Source: Pseudeuparius sepicola (lineage: Eukaryota; Arthropoda; Insecta; Coleoptera; Anthribidae). Taken from it: a stretch of DNA of 64,000 bases. A model generated the notes under the pieces. The model did not search any database. It saw only the letters and a program-made list of their open reading frames with translations, and was not told the DNA's origin. A program made the position numbers and the translations under genes. This document shows, piece by piece, positions 35,736 through 46,625 of the stretch. The number at the start of each line of letters is the position of its first letter. Position 1 is the first letter of the stretch. Location: contig OY987306.1 in the NCBI GenBank assembly GCA_963920635.1, positions 32,679,453 through 32,743,452 on the forward strand, in the 5' to 3' direction.

Positions 35736-36695
35736 TTATATTTTTTTGTGTCACGACTATTTCTCCCATCCTCTATCCTAATAGGTATGTCGTATATTTT
35801 TATGTAGCTGATGTCCCGTCCATTTTGCAGAAACTGACCATATCCATGGCCGAATACCTTCGGATTAATCTACCAAAACCGACAAGTCGACCACATTTAT
35901 TTGTGTAATTAACATATAAACGAAGCAGTTTCTGTTAAAACCCGTCCACTTTGGTCATTTTTAATTGCCACCCGTTAGAAATACGCGACAGTTCGAGATG
36001 AACCCATTAGAAATAATAAATTCGACGTGAAAAAAAACACGACAGCTGCGACATCTACATATTCATTAAGAAAAGAGATGTTACAATATTGTAACCTCGA
36101 AAACGTTCGGTGTCGCAAGGCTGCCACTATTTCTGACATAAATTCAGGCTAATTATGACGCTTGGCATGTGCTTGGAACAATTCTAACTATGTAACACCG
36201 GCGACAATGTTGTATTCTTAATTATTTAGAGTGACGGTTACGAAATTTGGCTTACATCCTTGTTGAGATTTGTGACGGCAAGACCTGGGGTTCTGAAGAA
36301 GAATAAATCAGTTCCACGTTCGCAATTAAAAGCTGGATTTTGGTGCCTTTATAGCTCTTAACCGTTCTATAACATTGTAATATACATTGTGCCCCATTTC
36401 ATCCATAAATCCATCCATTGAAATCTATCTGTTTATCCATCTCTAAAACACCACCAATTAGGTAAATGTTCCGTCTATTCCGGCCCGTCAAAACTCTTAG
36501 TTTCAGACCCACGCACCATGAAATTCTTGCGTAACAATCTGTGGTCAATCGGCTGCGTGCTCCAACTTCAGGCTCCATTTAACCACAACAATCTGCGGAT
36601 GCTCCTATTTTTCGGTTTGGTAAACACTTGCTCCACTTTGCATAACGTCACACTAGATTCCCGTTACGGTCGCTACATCTTATTTTCTGCTCTTG
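35736..36695. promoter_or_regulatory. Unique DNA upstream of the Knirps-family coding exon
   Basis: TE-free sequence, moderately AT-rich, with GAATAAATCAG, TAATTATTTAGAG and GTAATATAC. It likely holds part of an upstream intron or proximal control region. No 5' exon could be fixed. ORFs at 35708-35908 and 36518-36706 have no motif. Confidence 0.3.
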
Positions 36696-36737
36696 TACAT
36701 GGGTAACGACAAGTCTCGAAATGGCGTTACCCATGTA
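36696..36737. promoter_or_regulatory. Perfect 13-bp stem-loop next to the coding-exon acceptor
   Basis: TACATGGGTAACG (36696-36708), a 16-base loop and CGTTACCCATGTA (36725-36737) form a perfect inverted repeat. It ends 47 bases before the coding exon, just ahead of the polypyrimidine tract. It may affect splicing or be a dimer binding site. Function unknown. Confidence 0.45.
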
Positions 36738-36784
36738 TGTTTTTTATTAGGTGCGTTAACATTTTTTTCTCTTTTTTTTTTCAG

Positions 36785-36862
36785 ATGAACCAGACGTGCA
36801 AAGTATGTGGGGAGCCGGCGGCCGGTTTCCATTTTGGAGCGTTTACTTGTGAGGGTTGCAAG
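36785..36862 (+). CDS. kni: Knirps-family coding exon A (finger 1)
   Basis: Exactly 26 codons. The acceptor is a long T-rich tract ending TTTTCAG/ATG at 36784/36785, and the donor is TGCAAG/GTGAGT at 36862/36863. It encodes all of zinc finger 1 up to K26 in CEGCK. The intron after the first finger's last cysteine is at a position often seen in nuclear receptors and joins in phase 0 to exon B. Upstream in-frame codons (Met at 36737) lie in the polypyrimidine tract and are not coding. Confidence 0.93.
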
Positions 36863-39800
36863 GTGAGTCGAAAATTCCAAGTTTTATTTTTGCGATTTTT
36901 AAGTCCAAACGGCATTCTTTGGAGGATTTATTTCAACGATTATCTTCTAAATAATTAGCAAACTGTGCCGACGGCTGATTCCTTACGTAACCGCGTTAGA
37001 AATGGCAAGGAAATGAATGTTTTGTTCGACTAATGGATTTCGTTTGTAACTGCATAGTTGAAATAAGTTTGGGCTTCATTTGATTTGATTTCCTCTAGAA
37101 ATCGAAGAAAAGAATTGTATTCGGAATTCTTTCACAGCACTTAACCTATATTTATCTACAATGTAAACTAAAGAAAAAAAATTGTTAAACCTCCTAAAAG
37201 TTGCCTACATTCTTTATTTTCTATAAAACTTTTAGCAACAAAAGTCTGGTATATACAGGTGTGTCCCAATTTGATACTGGACACCTCAGAAATATATGAA
37301 GGGCAAGGAAAACAAATGGTCTTTATTTTTTTATTGGTAGTACCAAGGGAGATTATCTCATAGGCGGTGGTATTTAGATGGGGTATGATTTTTTAAAATA
37401 GCTAATTTTCAAGAAACCCCATTAGGGATTTTTTTTATTACAAAATGTTATTGAGAAAACTTGTTCAGAATGAAGAACTGAGTAGATTGGCAAAATTTCA
37501 AAAGGCTAGGCCTACTTTGATTTTTAGATTTATCTCCCACTTTTTTCTTAGAAAAGTGTCCTTTCTGGAGATTTCGCGTCAAAATTTTATTTTTTCACGA
37601 TGATCAAATTTCCTTAATAATATTTTGACGTGAAAGCTGCAGAAAAGACACATTTCTAAGAAAAAGTGGGAGAAAGGCGAAAACGCTAAAAATCAAAGTA
37701 GGCCTAGACTTTTGAAATTTTGCAATTCTACTCAGTTTTTCATTCTGAACAAGTTTTCTTAATAACATTTTGTCGCAAAAAAATCCCTAATAGGGTTTCT
37801 TGAAAATTAGCTATTTTAAAAAATTATAGCAGGCCATGAAATAATTACCCCATCCAAATACCACCGCCTATGAGATACTCTCCCTTGGGACTACCAATAA
37901 AAAATAGACCATTTGTTTTCCTTGTCCTTCATATAGTTCTGAGGTGTCCAGTATCAAATTGGGATACACTGTATAATAAAGAGGTTATAAGCTCATTGGT
38001 GGTGAATATAACCCTTTTTTTGCTGTTTTATTGAAGCCATATATGGTGGTATTTACAAATCAGTGACGTCAGAACTGCTTGTAAACAGGTGGTCCAAACC
38101 ACTTCATTTGAAATTTTCTGTACAAAATACCAACGTGATCACCTCACAAAGCCGATTACATCCAATCAAAGTCCTAGATCTAAGTTCGAGCCGGTCGGTA
38201 GGGCTTTAAAATTGCCTAACAAACGTATCGAATCGATTTTCATCGTGTGCACAAGAGAGTTCTTTATGTGGACCCCACGTGAGTCGGCGCAACACTGGCC
38301 GCCTTGTTGATGTTCTAAAAACGTGTCTAATTTGTTATTTGAATTGTTAATTCTTACGTTAGAAAATATTTCGGTGTCATATAGCGCAATCAGACGATAC
38401 AATACTTCAACCGCTTCCCTTGGATATTTCGTTTATGTGCCCGACAAGTTTTCACACTCGGACGCCACCTAACCTAGATCCCCGACCAAAACAAAGCCAA
38501 CTTCACGCTTGAAAACGCCCATAAACTCCTCTTCTTCGCTGTTGCGTAACAGCGCGCTCCAGTTGGTCAAGCGGGCGGCGACCAGACGCGTCTTACGTCA
38601 TCGCATTTCGATTTCCGGACCATCGCGGCGCGACCGTTTCGAACGACGCGTCGGCTACGACCGGACGGGGCGAGTAGTGACGTCACGCGGGGCGCAATGT
38701 TATTTTCGTTGCCGCAAGAGACATGCAGGCGAGAAAACGCATTTCGAATGCTTACTGACCATGCACAAAATCGTCGTTTGCCAATTCCGAAGTCGGAGAA
38801 AAAACGGAGTAACCTTGCACCGCGGTGGCAAGGTCGCGCGCGTTGCAGGGCGCCCGTCATGACCGATTGAGCGTTTTCGCAATGGGCCGGCGATTTTTTT
38901 CGGCCTAGTTTCCAAACGTCACAGGTCACTGGATCGCCCCGTTTTTTTTTGTTTTCGGGTTAGGTCTGGTTGCGCAAGCGCGTGGGCGATCGTCGCGCAA
39001 CGGTGGCCGGCTTGGATCCGTTTACGCGGTTGGCCGGCGGTGCCGAAAAGCGGTGCGGCGCTGCCGGATTTCCTATAGTCGGTTGTAGGCATTTTAGGCG
39101 TGTTTTTTTTATGAATGTGGTATAGATGGCCTTGTGTAGGGAACCTGGGTAACAGCCAGACATTCAAAATATCCCTGCTTCCATAAATAGCTCATAGGTG
39201 GCGCTAGGTGTGCATAATGGCAAGACCCAAGGTCAGCATTCTCCACCACTTTCACAGCTCCCGCAGTTTACAAGTTGAGATGTTGCTGTGAAGATTGCAG
39301 GCCAATTCTAATCTGGGTTTTTTATTAAATAGGGGCTGTATCCTATAGTGTTGAACGGTGTTTGGTACAGTTAAAATTAAAAAATAATATTTGAGGTTCT
39401 CACTGCTCCCCATATAATATACAGGGTGTAAATGAATAAGAGCGAAAAAATTCAAGTGGTGAATCTTTGAGTGATTCTAAGACGAAAAGTTTATATAAAC
39501 ATAAGTCCGGTAATACTTCCTTTTCAAAATACAGTGTGTCAAACTCATCTTAAAAAATCGCTTTTTCGTAAATATCTTAATAATCCTTTAGCCGATTTTG
39601 TTGAAATTTGGCAGTGTTAATTATGGTAGAAAGAGGCTAATTTAGCCCCTACTAGATTAAAATTATTAACTACAGTGGCGTCCCGAGGGCACCTTAATCA
39701 ATAATTTTGTAAAAAAAATGTGCGCCACTGACTTTTTTAAAACTTTTTTTTTTCGCATTCAGCAACTAAAAATACAACTTTTTTGTCTCCTGAATTATTC

Positions 39801-41822
39801 TCGTATCTCGCTTCATTTTTGAGAAAAAAATAAAAATCAATTTATTAACATAATAAATTAATTAACATAATAAAAAATTAAAACTACTAATTAACAAAAA
39901 CTAGAGCATACCCCATATTTTTTCCATATTAATAGTTTATTCTAGTCTTAAAAATTGCCATAAGCGGTAATGCTAGCTATAAAAAATTTTTGTTTTATTA
40001 TAATAATTATTAAAAAATGTTTGACACCCTGTATTTTGAAAACGAAGCATTAGCGGACCTATGTTTATATAGACTTTTGGTCTTAGAATCACTCAAAGAT
40101 TCACCCCTTGAATTTTTTCTCACTTATTCATTTACACCCTGTATAAATATTGCTTACATTTTTGTATGCTTACAATGTGCTAAAAATTAAAAGGTTTTAA
40201 ATTTAGTTTCAGATCAGATATAAACCCATAAAATTGGATACATTCTGTGTATAATTATCTCTTCAACTAAAAGTAAACAGGTACTTTCATATCACAGTAT
40301 ATTTTCTGTGTTTCCCCATGCCTGGGTAACAGTGAGACAAATGTCAAGTGTAGTTTTAATTTACTTTAGACTATAAAACAATAGTATATGACTATTCTGT
40401 TTTTCACATAGAGGTTTGGGAATCATTAGGAAACAAAGTGCTAAAAAATAATTTTAAAAAATTCATCTAATTTCGAATTATTGTAAAAAGAAAAAATGTC
40501 CCACTGTTATTCAGATTCCCTTTTTTAAGATGGTGCTACCAGTGCCACCTATTGGGTTTCCTTCTTTATAGTTTTTAGACCAGTATCAGTAAATTTTTGG
40601 AAAACATAAAATGTTGAACTTCATTGCCTTGACACATAAATAACTATTCACGAGTGGAAAAAATAAAAAACAAAACGAAAATCGGCAAATATTTTATTCT
40701 ACACATTTGGCAACGGTGTAACCGATCGAGTAAGCACGCGTACCGAAAATTACGCAACACATCTTCCGACCCACTAAGCCACATACCCATCAAACCTTAA
40801 AACAATAGCATTACGTTTCGCAACACCATCCAGCGCCGTCCGAAGACGAACAAACTCTGACCCCGGCATCTCTTCTTTTCCAGAGCTTCTTTGGGCGCTC
40901 CTACAACAACATCAACTCGATCAACGACTGCAAGAACAACAACAAGTGCGTCATCAACAAAAAGAACCGGACCGCCTGCAAGTCCTGCCGGCTGCGCAAG
41001 TGCATGATGGTCGGCATGTCGAAGTCGGGATCCAGGTACGGCAGAAGATCTAACTGGTTCAAGATCCACTGCCTGCTGCAGGAGCAGCAACAGAAACAGA
41101 TGCAGGAGAACGGCGAGGAGGCGCCCCAGACGGACCTGGTGCCGCCCCAGATGACCCCGCCGCCTAACCACCAACAGATCAACCTGAGACTCCTCGGCGC
41201 CAACCCGTTCCCACCCCCGCTGTTGCACCTGCCAAGGACCCGCGAGGAGTTGCTCCTCCTTGGCCTGGACGAGTCCTTCAGGCATCCCGCCTCGCCGAGC
41301 GTTAGCTCGCCGGAATCCCACAACTCGGACAGTTCGGTGGAGGTCAGCGACGCGAGGAGGATCCCACTCATACCTGGCCTGCTTCCGCCGGCTTTCCTGC
41401 ACCCCCCAGGTCTGCTGTTTCCCCCGGGCTATCCGCCTTTCTACCCGGGACTGCTCCAGCCGGCCACCACCAACAACAACGACAGGCTGATCAGGAACAA
41501 CAACACGGTGGTCGAGGCCAAGGTCAAGAGGGAGTACCTGGACGCGGTGCTGCAGCTGCAGCGGACGACGACGCCGCCCGAGGAGGAGAAGAAGGTGCGC
41601 CTGCCTTCGCCGGTGCAGGAGAACCCCATAGACTTGTCGGTGAAGGCTTCGAGCGAGCGGGGGTCTTCATCGCCGGCCAGGAGTGATAGATCGGGCAGTA
41701 TCCTGACGGAAAGGGGCAACGGGAGTGAAGCCGACGAAGAGTCCGACTGTGAAAGTGAGAGAGATGTGAATAGGATAGCCATGCTGAGGCCTACACCGCT
41801 AGACTTGACTACGAAGGTGTGA
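36785..41822 (+). CDS. kni: Knirps-family orphan nuclear receptor (NR0A), two coding exons
   Basis: Coding join 36785-36862 and 40884-41822, 338 residues. Knirps-family proteins are nuclear DNA-binding repressors that pattern the embryo, trachea and nervous system in flies. The start [20 protein letters not shown] is the family's conserved N terminus. Finger 1 uses C5, C8, C22, C25; the P-box is CEGCK then SFFGR across the splice; finger 2 uses C42, C48, C58, C61. The Knirps box [18 protein letters not shown] follows at about 76-93. There is no ligand-binding domain, as usual for NR0A. The tail is Gln-, then Pro/Leu- and Ser-rich, with PIDLS at 274-278 and PLDLT at 331-335, CtBP co-repressor motifs. 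The start is preceded directly by a splice acceptor, so a non-coding 5' exon must exist upstream. It could be the knirps, knirps-like or eagle member; [11 protein letters not shown] leans to knirps/knirps-like, but this is not settled. Confidence 0.95.
37254..37973. mobile_element. Palindromic MITE in the Knirps-family intron (family L)
   Basis: TACAGGTGTGTCCCAATTTG and its complement (ending GGGATACACTGTA) bound 720 bp. The arms pair through AGTAGGCCTAG and the TCTTAGAAAAGTGTC-type sequence to the centre near 37610. Located in the 4-kb coding intron; transcribed with the gene it would fold into long double-stranded RNA. Confidence 0.88.
38480..39090. promoter_or_regulatory. CpG-rich block inside the Knirps-family intron
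   Basis: About 600 bp, TE-free and very CpG-rich (CGCGACCGTTTCGAACGACG, GGTCGCGCGCGTTGCAGGGC), with a perfect CRE palindrome TGACGTCA at 38678-38685, TTACGTCATCGC at 38593-38604 and AACGTCACAGGTCAC near 38915. Overlapping ORFs on both strands show only Arg-rich composition. It may be an intronic enhancer or alternative promoter giving a transcript that starts in the intron. No initiator or donor could be fixed. Confidence 0.35.
39420..40143. mobile_element. Palindromic MITE in the Knirps-family intron (family M)
   Basis: TACAGGGTGTAAATGAATAA and its complement (CATTTACACCCTGTA) bound 724 bp. The paired arms include GAATCTTTGAGTGATTCTAA. The centre (about 39780) is AT-rich. Second transposon in this intron. 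Confidence 0.9.
40884..41822 (+). CDS. kni: Knirps-family coding exon B (finger 2, Knirps box, repressor tail)
   Basis: The acceptor CTTCTTTTCCAG/AGC lies at 40883/40884. The frame runs 312 codons to TGA at 41820-41822. GC-rich codon use stands out against the AT-rich window. It encodes finger 2, the Knirps box and the whole tail: Gln stretch about 92-98, Ser-rich about 160-178, Pro/Leu-rich about 186-220, PIDLS 274-278, acidic [11 protein letters not shown] 310-320 and a C-terminal PLDLT four residues from the end. The frame is fully open and joins in phase 0 to exon A. Confidence 0.96.
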   Translation, partial: SFFGRSYNNINSINDCKNNNKCVINKKNRTACKSCRLRKCMMVGMSKSGSRYGRRSNWFKIHCLLQEQQQKQMQENGEEAPQTDLVPPQMTPPPNHQQINLRLLGANPFPPPLLHLPRTREELLLLGLDESFRHPASPSVSSPESHNSDSSVEVSDARRIPLIPGLLPPAFLHPPGLLFPPGYPPFYPGLLQPATTNNNDRLIRNNNTVVEAKVKREYLDAVLQLQRTTTPPEEEKKVRLPSPVQENPIDLSVKASSERGSSSPARSDRSGSILTERGNGSEADEESDCESERDVNRIAMLRPTPLDLTTKV

Positions 41823-42166
41823 TATGGTGTCCCCCAAACCACCATTGTGTTCCATGATGGTTCGAGGTTGGTTTTCGTTTTTTTGGCTTCGAAACTTGAG
41901 GCGTGCACGGTAATGATACCCCCACAGAGTGACGTGATCCCATCATGTAGTATTAGAGAATATCGCGGTGTAAGGACATCGTAATACGTCAGTGGCGTGC
42001 CATTTGAATTCCTACGCGAGTAACTATATAAAAAAAAACAGCAGTATAACTTACTCTTGAGAAATCATCCGCAAATTCAATGATCTTGAGCCATGTTGGG
42101 GGAATAGAAGCCAGAGGTGTATTCGGGAAAATCAATTCAGAAATACAGAGTAGTATTAGTAAAGTA

Positions 42167-43326
42167 TACAGGGTGATTCAGTTTTAATCTGCAACACTTC
42201 AACAGGTGACAGAAAACCAAAAAATAACCGCACTTTCTTCTATAAACTATATCATTTTAAGGCCTTATTAAAAAGTTACAGGGTGTTAAAGTTGCAAGAA
42301 ATATGTGGAATTTATTGCAAACTAGTTGAGATATTTTAGTCATATTTGGTACACGTTATAACGGCATGGGTTAGCATAAAACCTGTTAATATCAACCATC
42401 TTGAACAACCAGTGGCGTAGAAATGGGTAATTAGTATAATTTATTTTAGAAAAAAATATATAACCACCTTGTATAGCAATAAAATGTATTCAAATTCTTA
42501 TGTAAATTTTTGTTGTAAACAAAAACGTTCTCTTAGCATTTTTTCATATGTGTCATGGTTTCATAGCAAATTTGATTTTTTCGTATTATTTCGGGGTACT
42601 TCTGAAAAATTAACTTAAAACTTTTCTCCATAAACACTCAAAGTAGAAAAATACAGTAACTTTTCCCAATAAACTTACCCATTCAAGGTTTTACTTTTCA
42701 AGATACAGAGCGTAACATTAATTGTATCTTCCTTAAATATTTTAGACCCTGTATCTTCAAAAGTATAGGCTTAAATAGGTGAGTTTATTGGAAAAAGTTA
42801 CTTTATTTCAGGTAGCAAACACATTATTTCTACTTTAAGTGTTACTTATGGAGCAAATTTTTTAGATAATTTTTCAGAAGTAGGTACCCCGAAATATTAC
42901 GAAAAAATCAAATTTGCTATGAAACCATGACACATATGAAAAAATGCTAAGAGAACGTTTTTGTTTACAATAAAAATTTACATAAGAATTTGAATACATT
43001 TTATTGCTATACAAGGTGGTTCTATTTTTTTTTTCTAAAATAAATTATACTAATTACCCATTTCTACGCCACTGGTTGTTCAAGATGGTTGATATTAACA
43101 GGTTTTATGCTAACCCATGCCGTTATAACGTGTACCAAATATGACTTAAATATCTCAACTAGTTTGTAAAATATTCAATAAATTCCACATATTTCTTGCA
43201 ACTTTAACACCTTGTAACTTTTTTATAAGGCCTTAAAATGATATAGTTTATAGAAGAAAGTGCGGTTATTTTTTGGTTTTCTATCACCTGTTGAAGTGTT
43301 GCAGATTAAAACTGAATCGCCCTGTA
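42167..43326. mobile_element. Palindromic transposon 345 bp after the stop codon (family K)
   Basis: TACAGGGTGATTCAGTTTTA at the left and its approximate complement (ACTGAATCGCCCTGTA) at the right. The arms pair nearly to the centre near 42750 (AAAACGTTCTCTTAGCATTT). No poly(A) signal was found between the stop codon and this element, so it may lie in the 3' UTR. A truncated copy is at 27255-27385. Confidence 0.9.
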
Positions 43327-44410
43327 TAGTGTGTGGTAAGCACAAGCAGCTTTGACCCCTTCCTGGGATTGTTTATTTAAAGATACCTACTAGCACAAAG
43401 CACAATTTACAGAAAAGCACACTCCACGGCACCGTAATATCTCTCATACATACAGCCAAAAAAGTGTTGCCCAATCGCCCCGACACTGCACGCATTTGAC
43501 AGAATCTATTCCCAAATGGCGGCTGCGCGAACAGGTGCGCAGAATTTTCCCGCCGTGCGGAGTTATACTGCTGGTTGTTTTATATGCTCTGCTATTACCT
43601 TGGGGAAAATTTCCTTTGGCGCGCCACTGGCCCGTCAGGGTCAACTCGGGGGGTTAATATGGTCCATTTTGTGTGGCGGCATTGTTGTCCGTTTCAAAAA
43701 GGCCACATACCTGTCATCGGCCGTTTTCTCGCAACGATCTAGATCGCCTCGGAAACAATAGGAGGCGATTAAGGCCCATGGCAAGCCGTGATCCCCTATT
43801 ACGTTCAAATTAAAATAAATGGGAAGTTTAGAAGTCAGGAAGAAGACGAGGCGCGCGCTCGAACGTTGTATTATATTATTTTGTTGTTTTTTTTGTATAT
43901 AGACTACGAGTATATTTATGTAATCAAACTCTAGTGATATTTTATTGCATTTTCTAGTAGGCCAGTATGACGTCACGCTTTTTTAATTCGTTGTATTTTT
44001 TTTGTATCATTTTTTAGTGCAATGTTGATAGTGTTTTTCTAATTATTTATTATTCAAACGAAAACGGTACGAGTTTTCTATATTCCTTGCGCGAAAATAT
44101 GCATATATTATTTTATTATAATATTAATTTTATTTTGCGCGATATTGTACATTGTTTGTACACTAGTTGTTATCACAATAATTGTTTCGATCGCCCCGAA
44201 ATGTTTCGGGCACTACACTATTTTAGTTGGGCATTTTTTTTTCAAATATTGTATCTAGCGTATTTTATATAATTTTTGTTACAGCATTTTTTTGCGGATG
44301 TTGTGAATCTTGTGCATGTTATTTTGGGGACTTGGGGCCAGTTGATTCTTGTGTGCGTGTGTGTGTGTCATGTGTCTAAAAAATGGTTGCTAAATAAAAT
44401 TTTTAATAAA
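43327..44410 (+). terminator. Possible 3' UTR end and poly(A) signals of the Knirps-family gene
   Basis: Very AT-rich sequence from 43850 with 3'-UTR-like features: TTGTATATAG, TGTACATTGT, a GTGTGCGTGTGTGTGTGTCA run at 44351, then AATAAA at 44393-44398 and 44405-44410. These are the clearest poly(A) signals outside transposon sequence downstream of the stop. If used, the UTR would be about 2.6 kb and include the palindrome at 42167-43326. 43500-43640 is GC-richer (CCAAATGGCGGCTGCGCG) and might instead be a separate promoter. Confidence 0.3.
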
Positions 44411-44569
44411 AATTACCACATTGTTTTCATTTCTATAATTCGTTTAACTATAATAACTAAAACGCGGCGGGCGGTAAACTGATTCTTACCGCACCATACA
44501 CACTTCGTGAAACCCTTAGACAAGGAAAGAGAGAGGATACGTGCTTGCGTACCCTGCCGTGTCTAGATT

Positions 44570-44683
44570 TTGTTGAACGGCGGCCATTTTATATGTGGCA
44601 AACAAAGCGAGTACGATGTGAGTCAATTTCGTGAATTTGTGAATTAAAACTACAAGTGATTAAGGGGAAAATATACTCTTACG
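44570..44683 (+). promoter_or_regulatory. Promoter/5' UTR of the THAP gene
   Basis: AACGGCGGCCATTTTATATG at about 44577 resembles the YY1/Pho-type element (GCCAT) common near starts of broadly expressed genes. It lies about 100 bases before the THAP start codon. CpG content rises from 44460. Start site inferred, not proven. Confidence 0.35.
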
Positions 44684-44754
44684 ATGGTGAATTGTTCAGC
44701 GTTTGGTTGCAAAAGCAGAAGTGAAAAGCTAGAGCCCGGGATTTCGTTTCACAG
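44684..44754 (+). CDS. First exon of a THAP zinc-finger protein (partial)
   Basis: The frame MVNCSAFGCKSRSEKLEPGI then SFHR is the N-terminal third of a THAP domain, a C2CH zinc-coordinating DNA-binding module. C4 and C9 would be its first two zinc ligands. It ends CACAG/GTAAAT at 44754/44755, a good donor in the same codon position as the intron of the THAP fragment at 60480. The rest of the domain (FP..R, W, C..H, AVPTIF) should be in later exons, which I could not find in the following DNA. It may be a host gene with a long intron or an orphaned transposase exon. The promoter-like sequence upstream favours a host gene. Confidence covers the THAP identity more than gene integrity. Confidence 0.6.
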
Positions 44755-45489
44755 GTAAATATTTAACAAGCTACCTTTGAAAGTTGCCCTAAGACTTTAT
44801 TTTTTCTCAATATAACTTCTTCAAATTCCTTCTACCCTTTAGTATGATAAAGTGCAATGTTTTGTTTGTAAATAGTACCAATATAATTATTTTTAACATC
44901 GTTTTTATTGAAAATTTTTTAATTGATTATGATAGTTCCATAAAATATGGGCTGGTTTCCATGGGCGTGCATTATTTATTTTATTTTGATTGATTCGAAA
45001 TCGCCACAAATAAATATATTTCAGCACTTGATACTAGCTTTACATTTGGGAAATTATCTGCAAATAAATACCAATATTTCAAATTACATGTAAGTCAAAA
45101 TTAACTACCTTTTCATTTTTAACATTTTTGTGATATTGGCTAAGAACGCGTTTCATGCTACGCCACTGGCCTGTCGTGCGATGTGGCAGTCGGTAACACG
45201 GCCGCGAGCGCTGTTAGGCGTCCTCTCTCTTTCCTTGCCTAAGATGAAACCGTTGACTAATATTTCAATCAACTGTGAAACTAATTTTCTCGCGCCAACA
45301 CCAGAAGTCATTTTCTTCTTTATTACTTCGAAGGTGTCTCATCTTTATGGCCCTCTCTAAAGTCGGGAGATATCCCCAAGTTCAATGGAACGATTTAGAT
45401 TCAGAAATACCAGTAGTCGGTATAAACTTCTTCTCCCTAAATCTATCGTTATTCTTAAAAAGACCTCGCCCAGAAATTCTGATTCCCTA

Positions 45490-45748
45490 AAATACGACCA
45501 GTTAAGATTAGATTAGCTCGCATTTGAATTTAAATTATGGAGCCATAATTAAAAATGAGGTAAAAAGGACGAAAACGCGCGTGTGACGTGGGTATATCCC
45601 GTGGGCCTAATTTGGAATAGTAGAATTTAAAGTCGTGGTTTGAAAACTGGATTTTGGGAGCGATTAATTAGTGAAATTTTTCGTGGGATCCCACGAATGG
45701 GATCATTCCTTATGGTCTAGAATAAATTTAGGATTATTACCCAATATG
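45490..45748. promoter_or_regulatory. TE-free DNA with homeodomain-like sites
   Basis: Holds GATTAGATTAGCTCG, GCCATAATTAAAAATG, GCGATTAATTAGTG and the palindrome CGTGGGATCCCACG. Such clustered TAATTA cores suggest enhancer DNA. Inferred from motifs only. Confidence 0.25.
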
Positions 45749-46625
45749 TACAGGGTGGTTCATTATAAATTGACACCCCCCTTAACTTGCTAGTTTTTGA
45801 GGTTAGAAAAAAGTTTTAGATACAAATACAAAGTTTTTTGTGACGCTATTAAACCGTGTACAGTGTGTTCTAGAAAGCCGTGGCAGACATAACTTATGTT
45901 TTTTAAAATGAAACACACTATATATTTTTGCATTTTTGTAATCTGCTCGCCAGGGCAATCAAAATGATATTAAACTTTGTGGCATTATATTTTTCCCTTT
46001 TTGAAAAATTCCGTATTCAAATTTTATACTAAATTTATTTAACTCGAATTTGTGGATCTCGTGATAAAGATAGACGATCAATGTAATAACAAAAAATGTT
46101 TGTTTTTAACAAGAAAATAACATAGTGAAACTCCAAAATGTTTAGGAGCTGTTACGACTTTCCTGAACTTTTTTATTTCGAGAATATAGTATAATCAATA
46201 AAATTTGAAAAGGCTCCTAAACATTTTGGAGTTTCACTATATTACTCTCTTGTTTAAAACAAATATTTTTTGTTATTACATCGATCATCTACCTTTATCA
46301 CGAGATTCACAAATTCGAGTTAAATAAATTTAGTATAAAATTTTAAAACGGAATTTTTCAAAAACGGAAAAAGGTAATGCCACAAAGTTTGATATCATTT
46401 TAATTGCCTCGATGAGCAGATTTTAAAAATGCAAAAATATATAGAATGTTCCGTTTAAAAAAACATAAGTTATGTCCGCCACGGCTTTCTAGAACACACT
46501 GTACACGGTCCAATAGCGTCACAAAAAACTTTGTATTAGTATCTAAAACTTTTGTAAAAAACTTTTTTCTAACCTCCAAAACTAGCAAGTTAAGGGGGGT
46601 TCAATTTATAATGAACCACCCTGTA
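45749..46625. mobile_element. Long palindromic DNA transposon (family A, copy 2)
   Basis: Complete ends TACAGGGTGGTTCATTATAA and its complement. It matches 6891-7769 over its length. Another TACAGGGCGTC tip follows at once at 46623, so a second, truncated element overlaps its end. Confidence 0.9.

Noticed and set aside
36737..36784. In-frame upstream Met and 16 codons before the Knirps-family ATG
   Set aside because: They translate a poly-T tract that is a typical splice acceptor, and the known family N terminus begins MNQTCKVC.
38509..39167. Overlapping ORFs of 67-120 codons on both strands
   Set aside because: All fall in the CpG-rich intronic block, are Arg-rich in several frames and lie within an intron of a certain gene.
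40797..41402. Long minus-strand ORF (201 codons) and an overlapping one of 156 codons over Knirps-family exon B
   Set aside because: They lie antisense to a frame with clear zinc-finger homology. GC-rich coding DNA often leaves the opposite strand open; no motif was seen in them.
41441..41908. Minus-strand ORF of 155 codons at the 3' end of exon B
   Set aside because: Ser/Leu-rich shadow of the real frame, without domain motifs.
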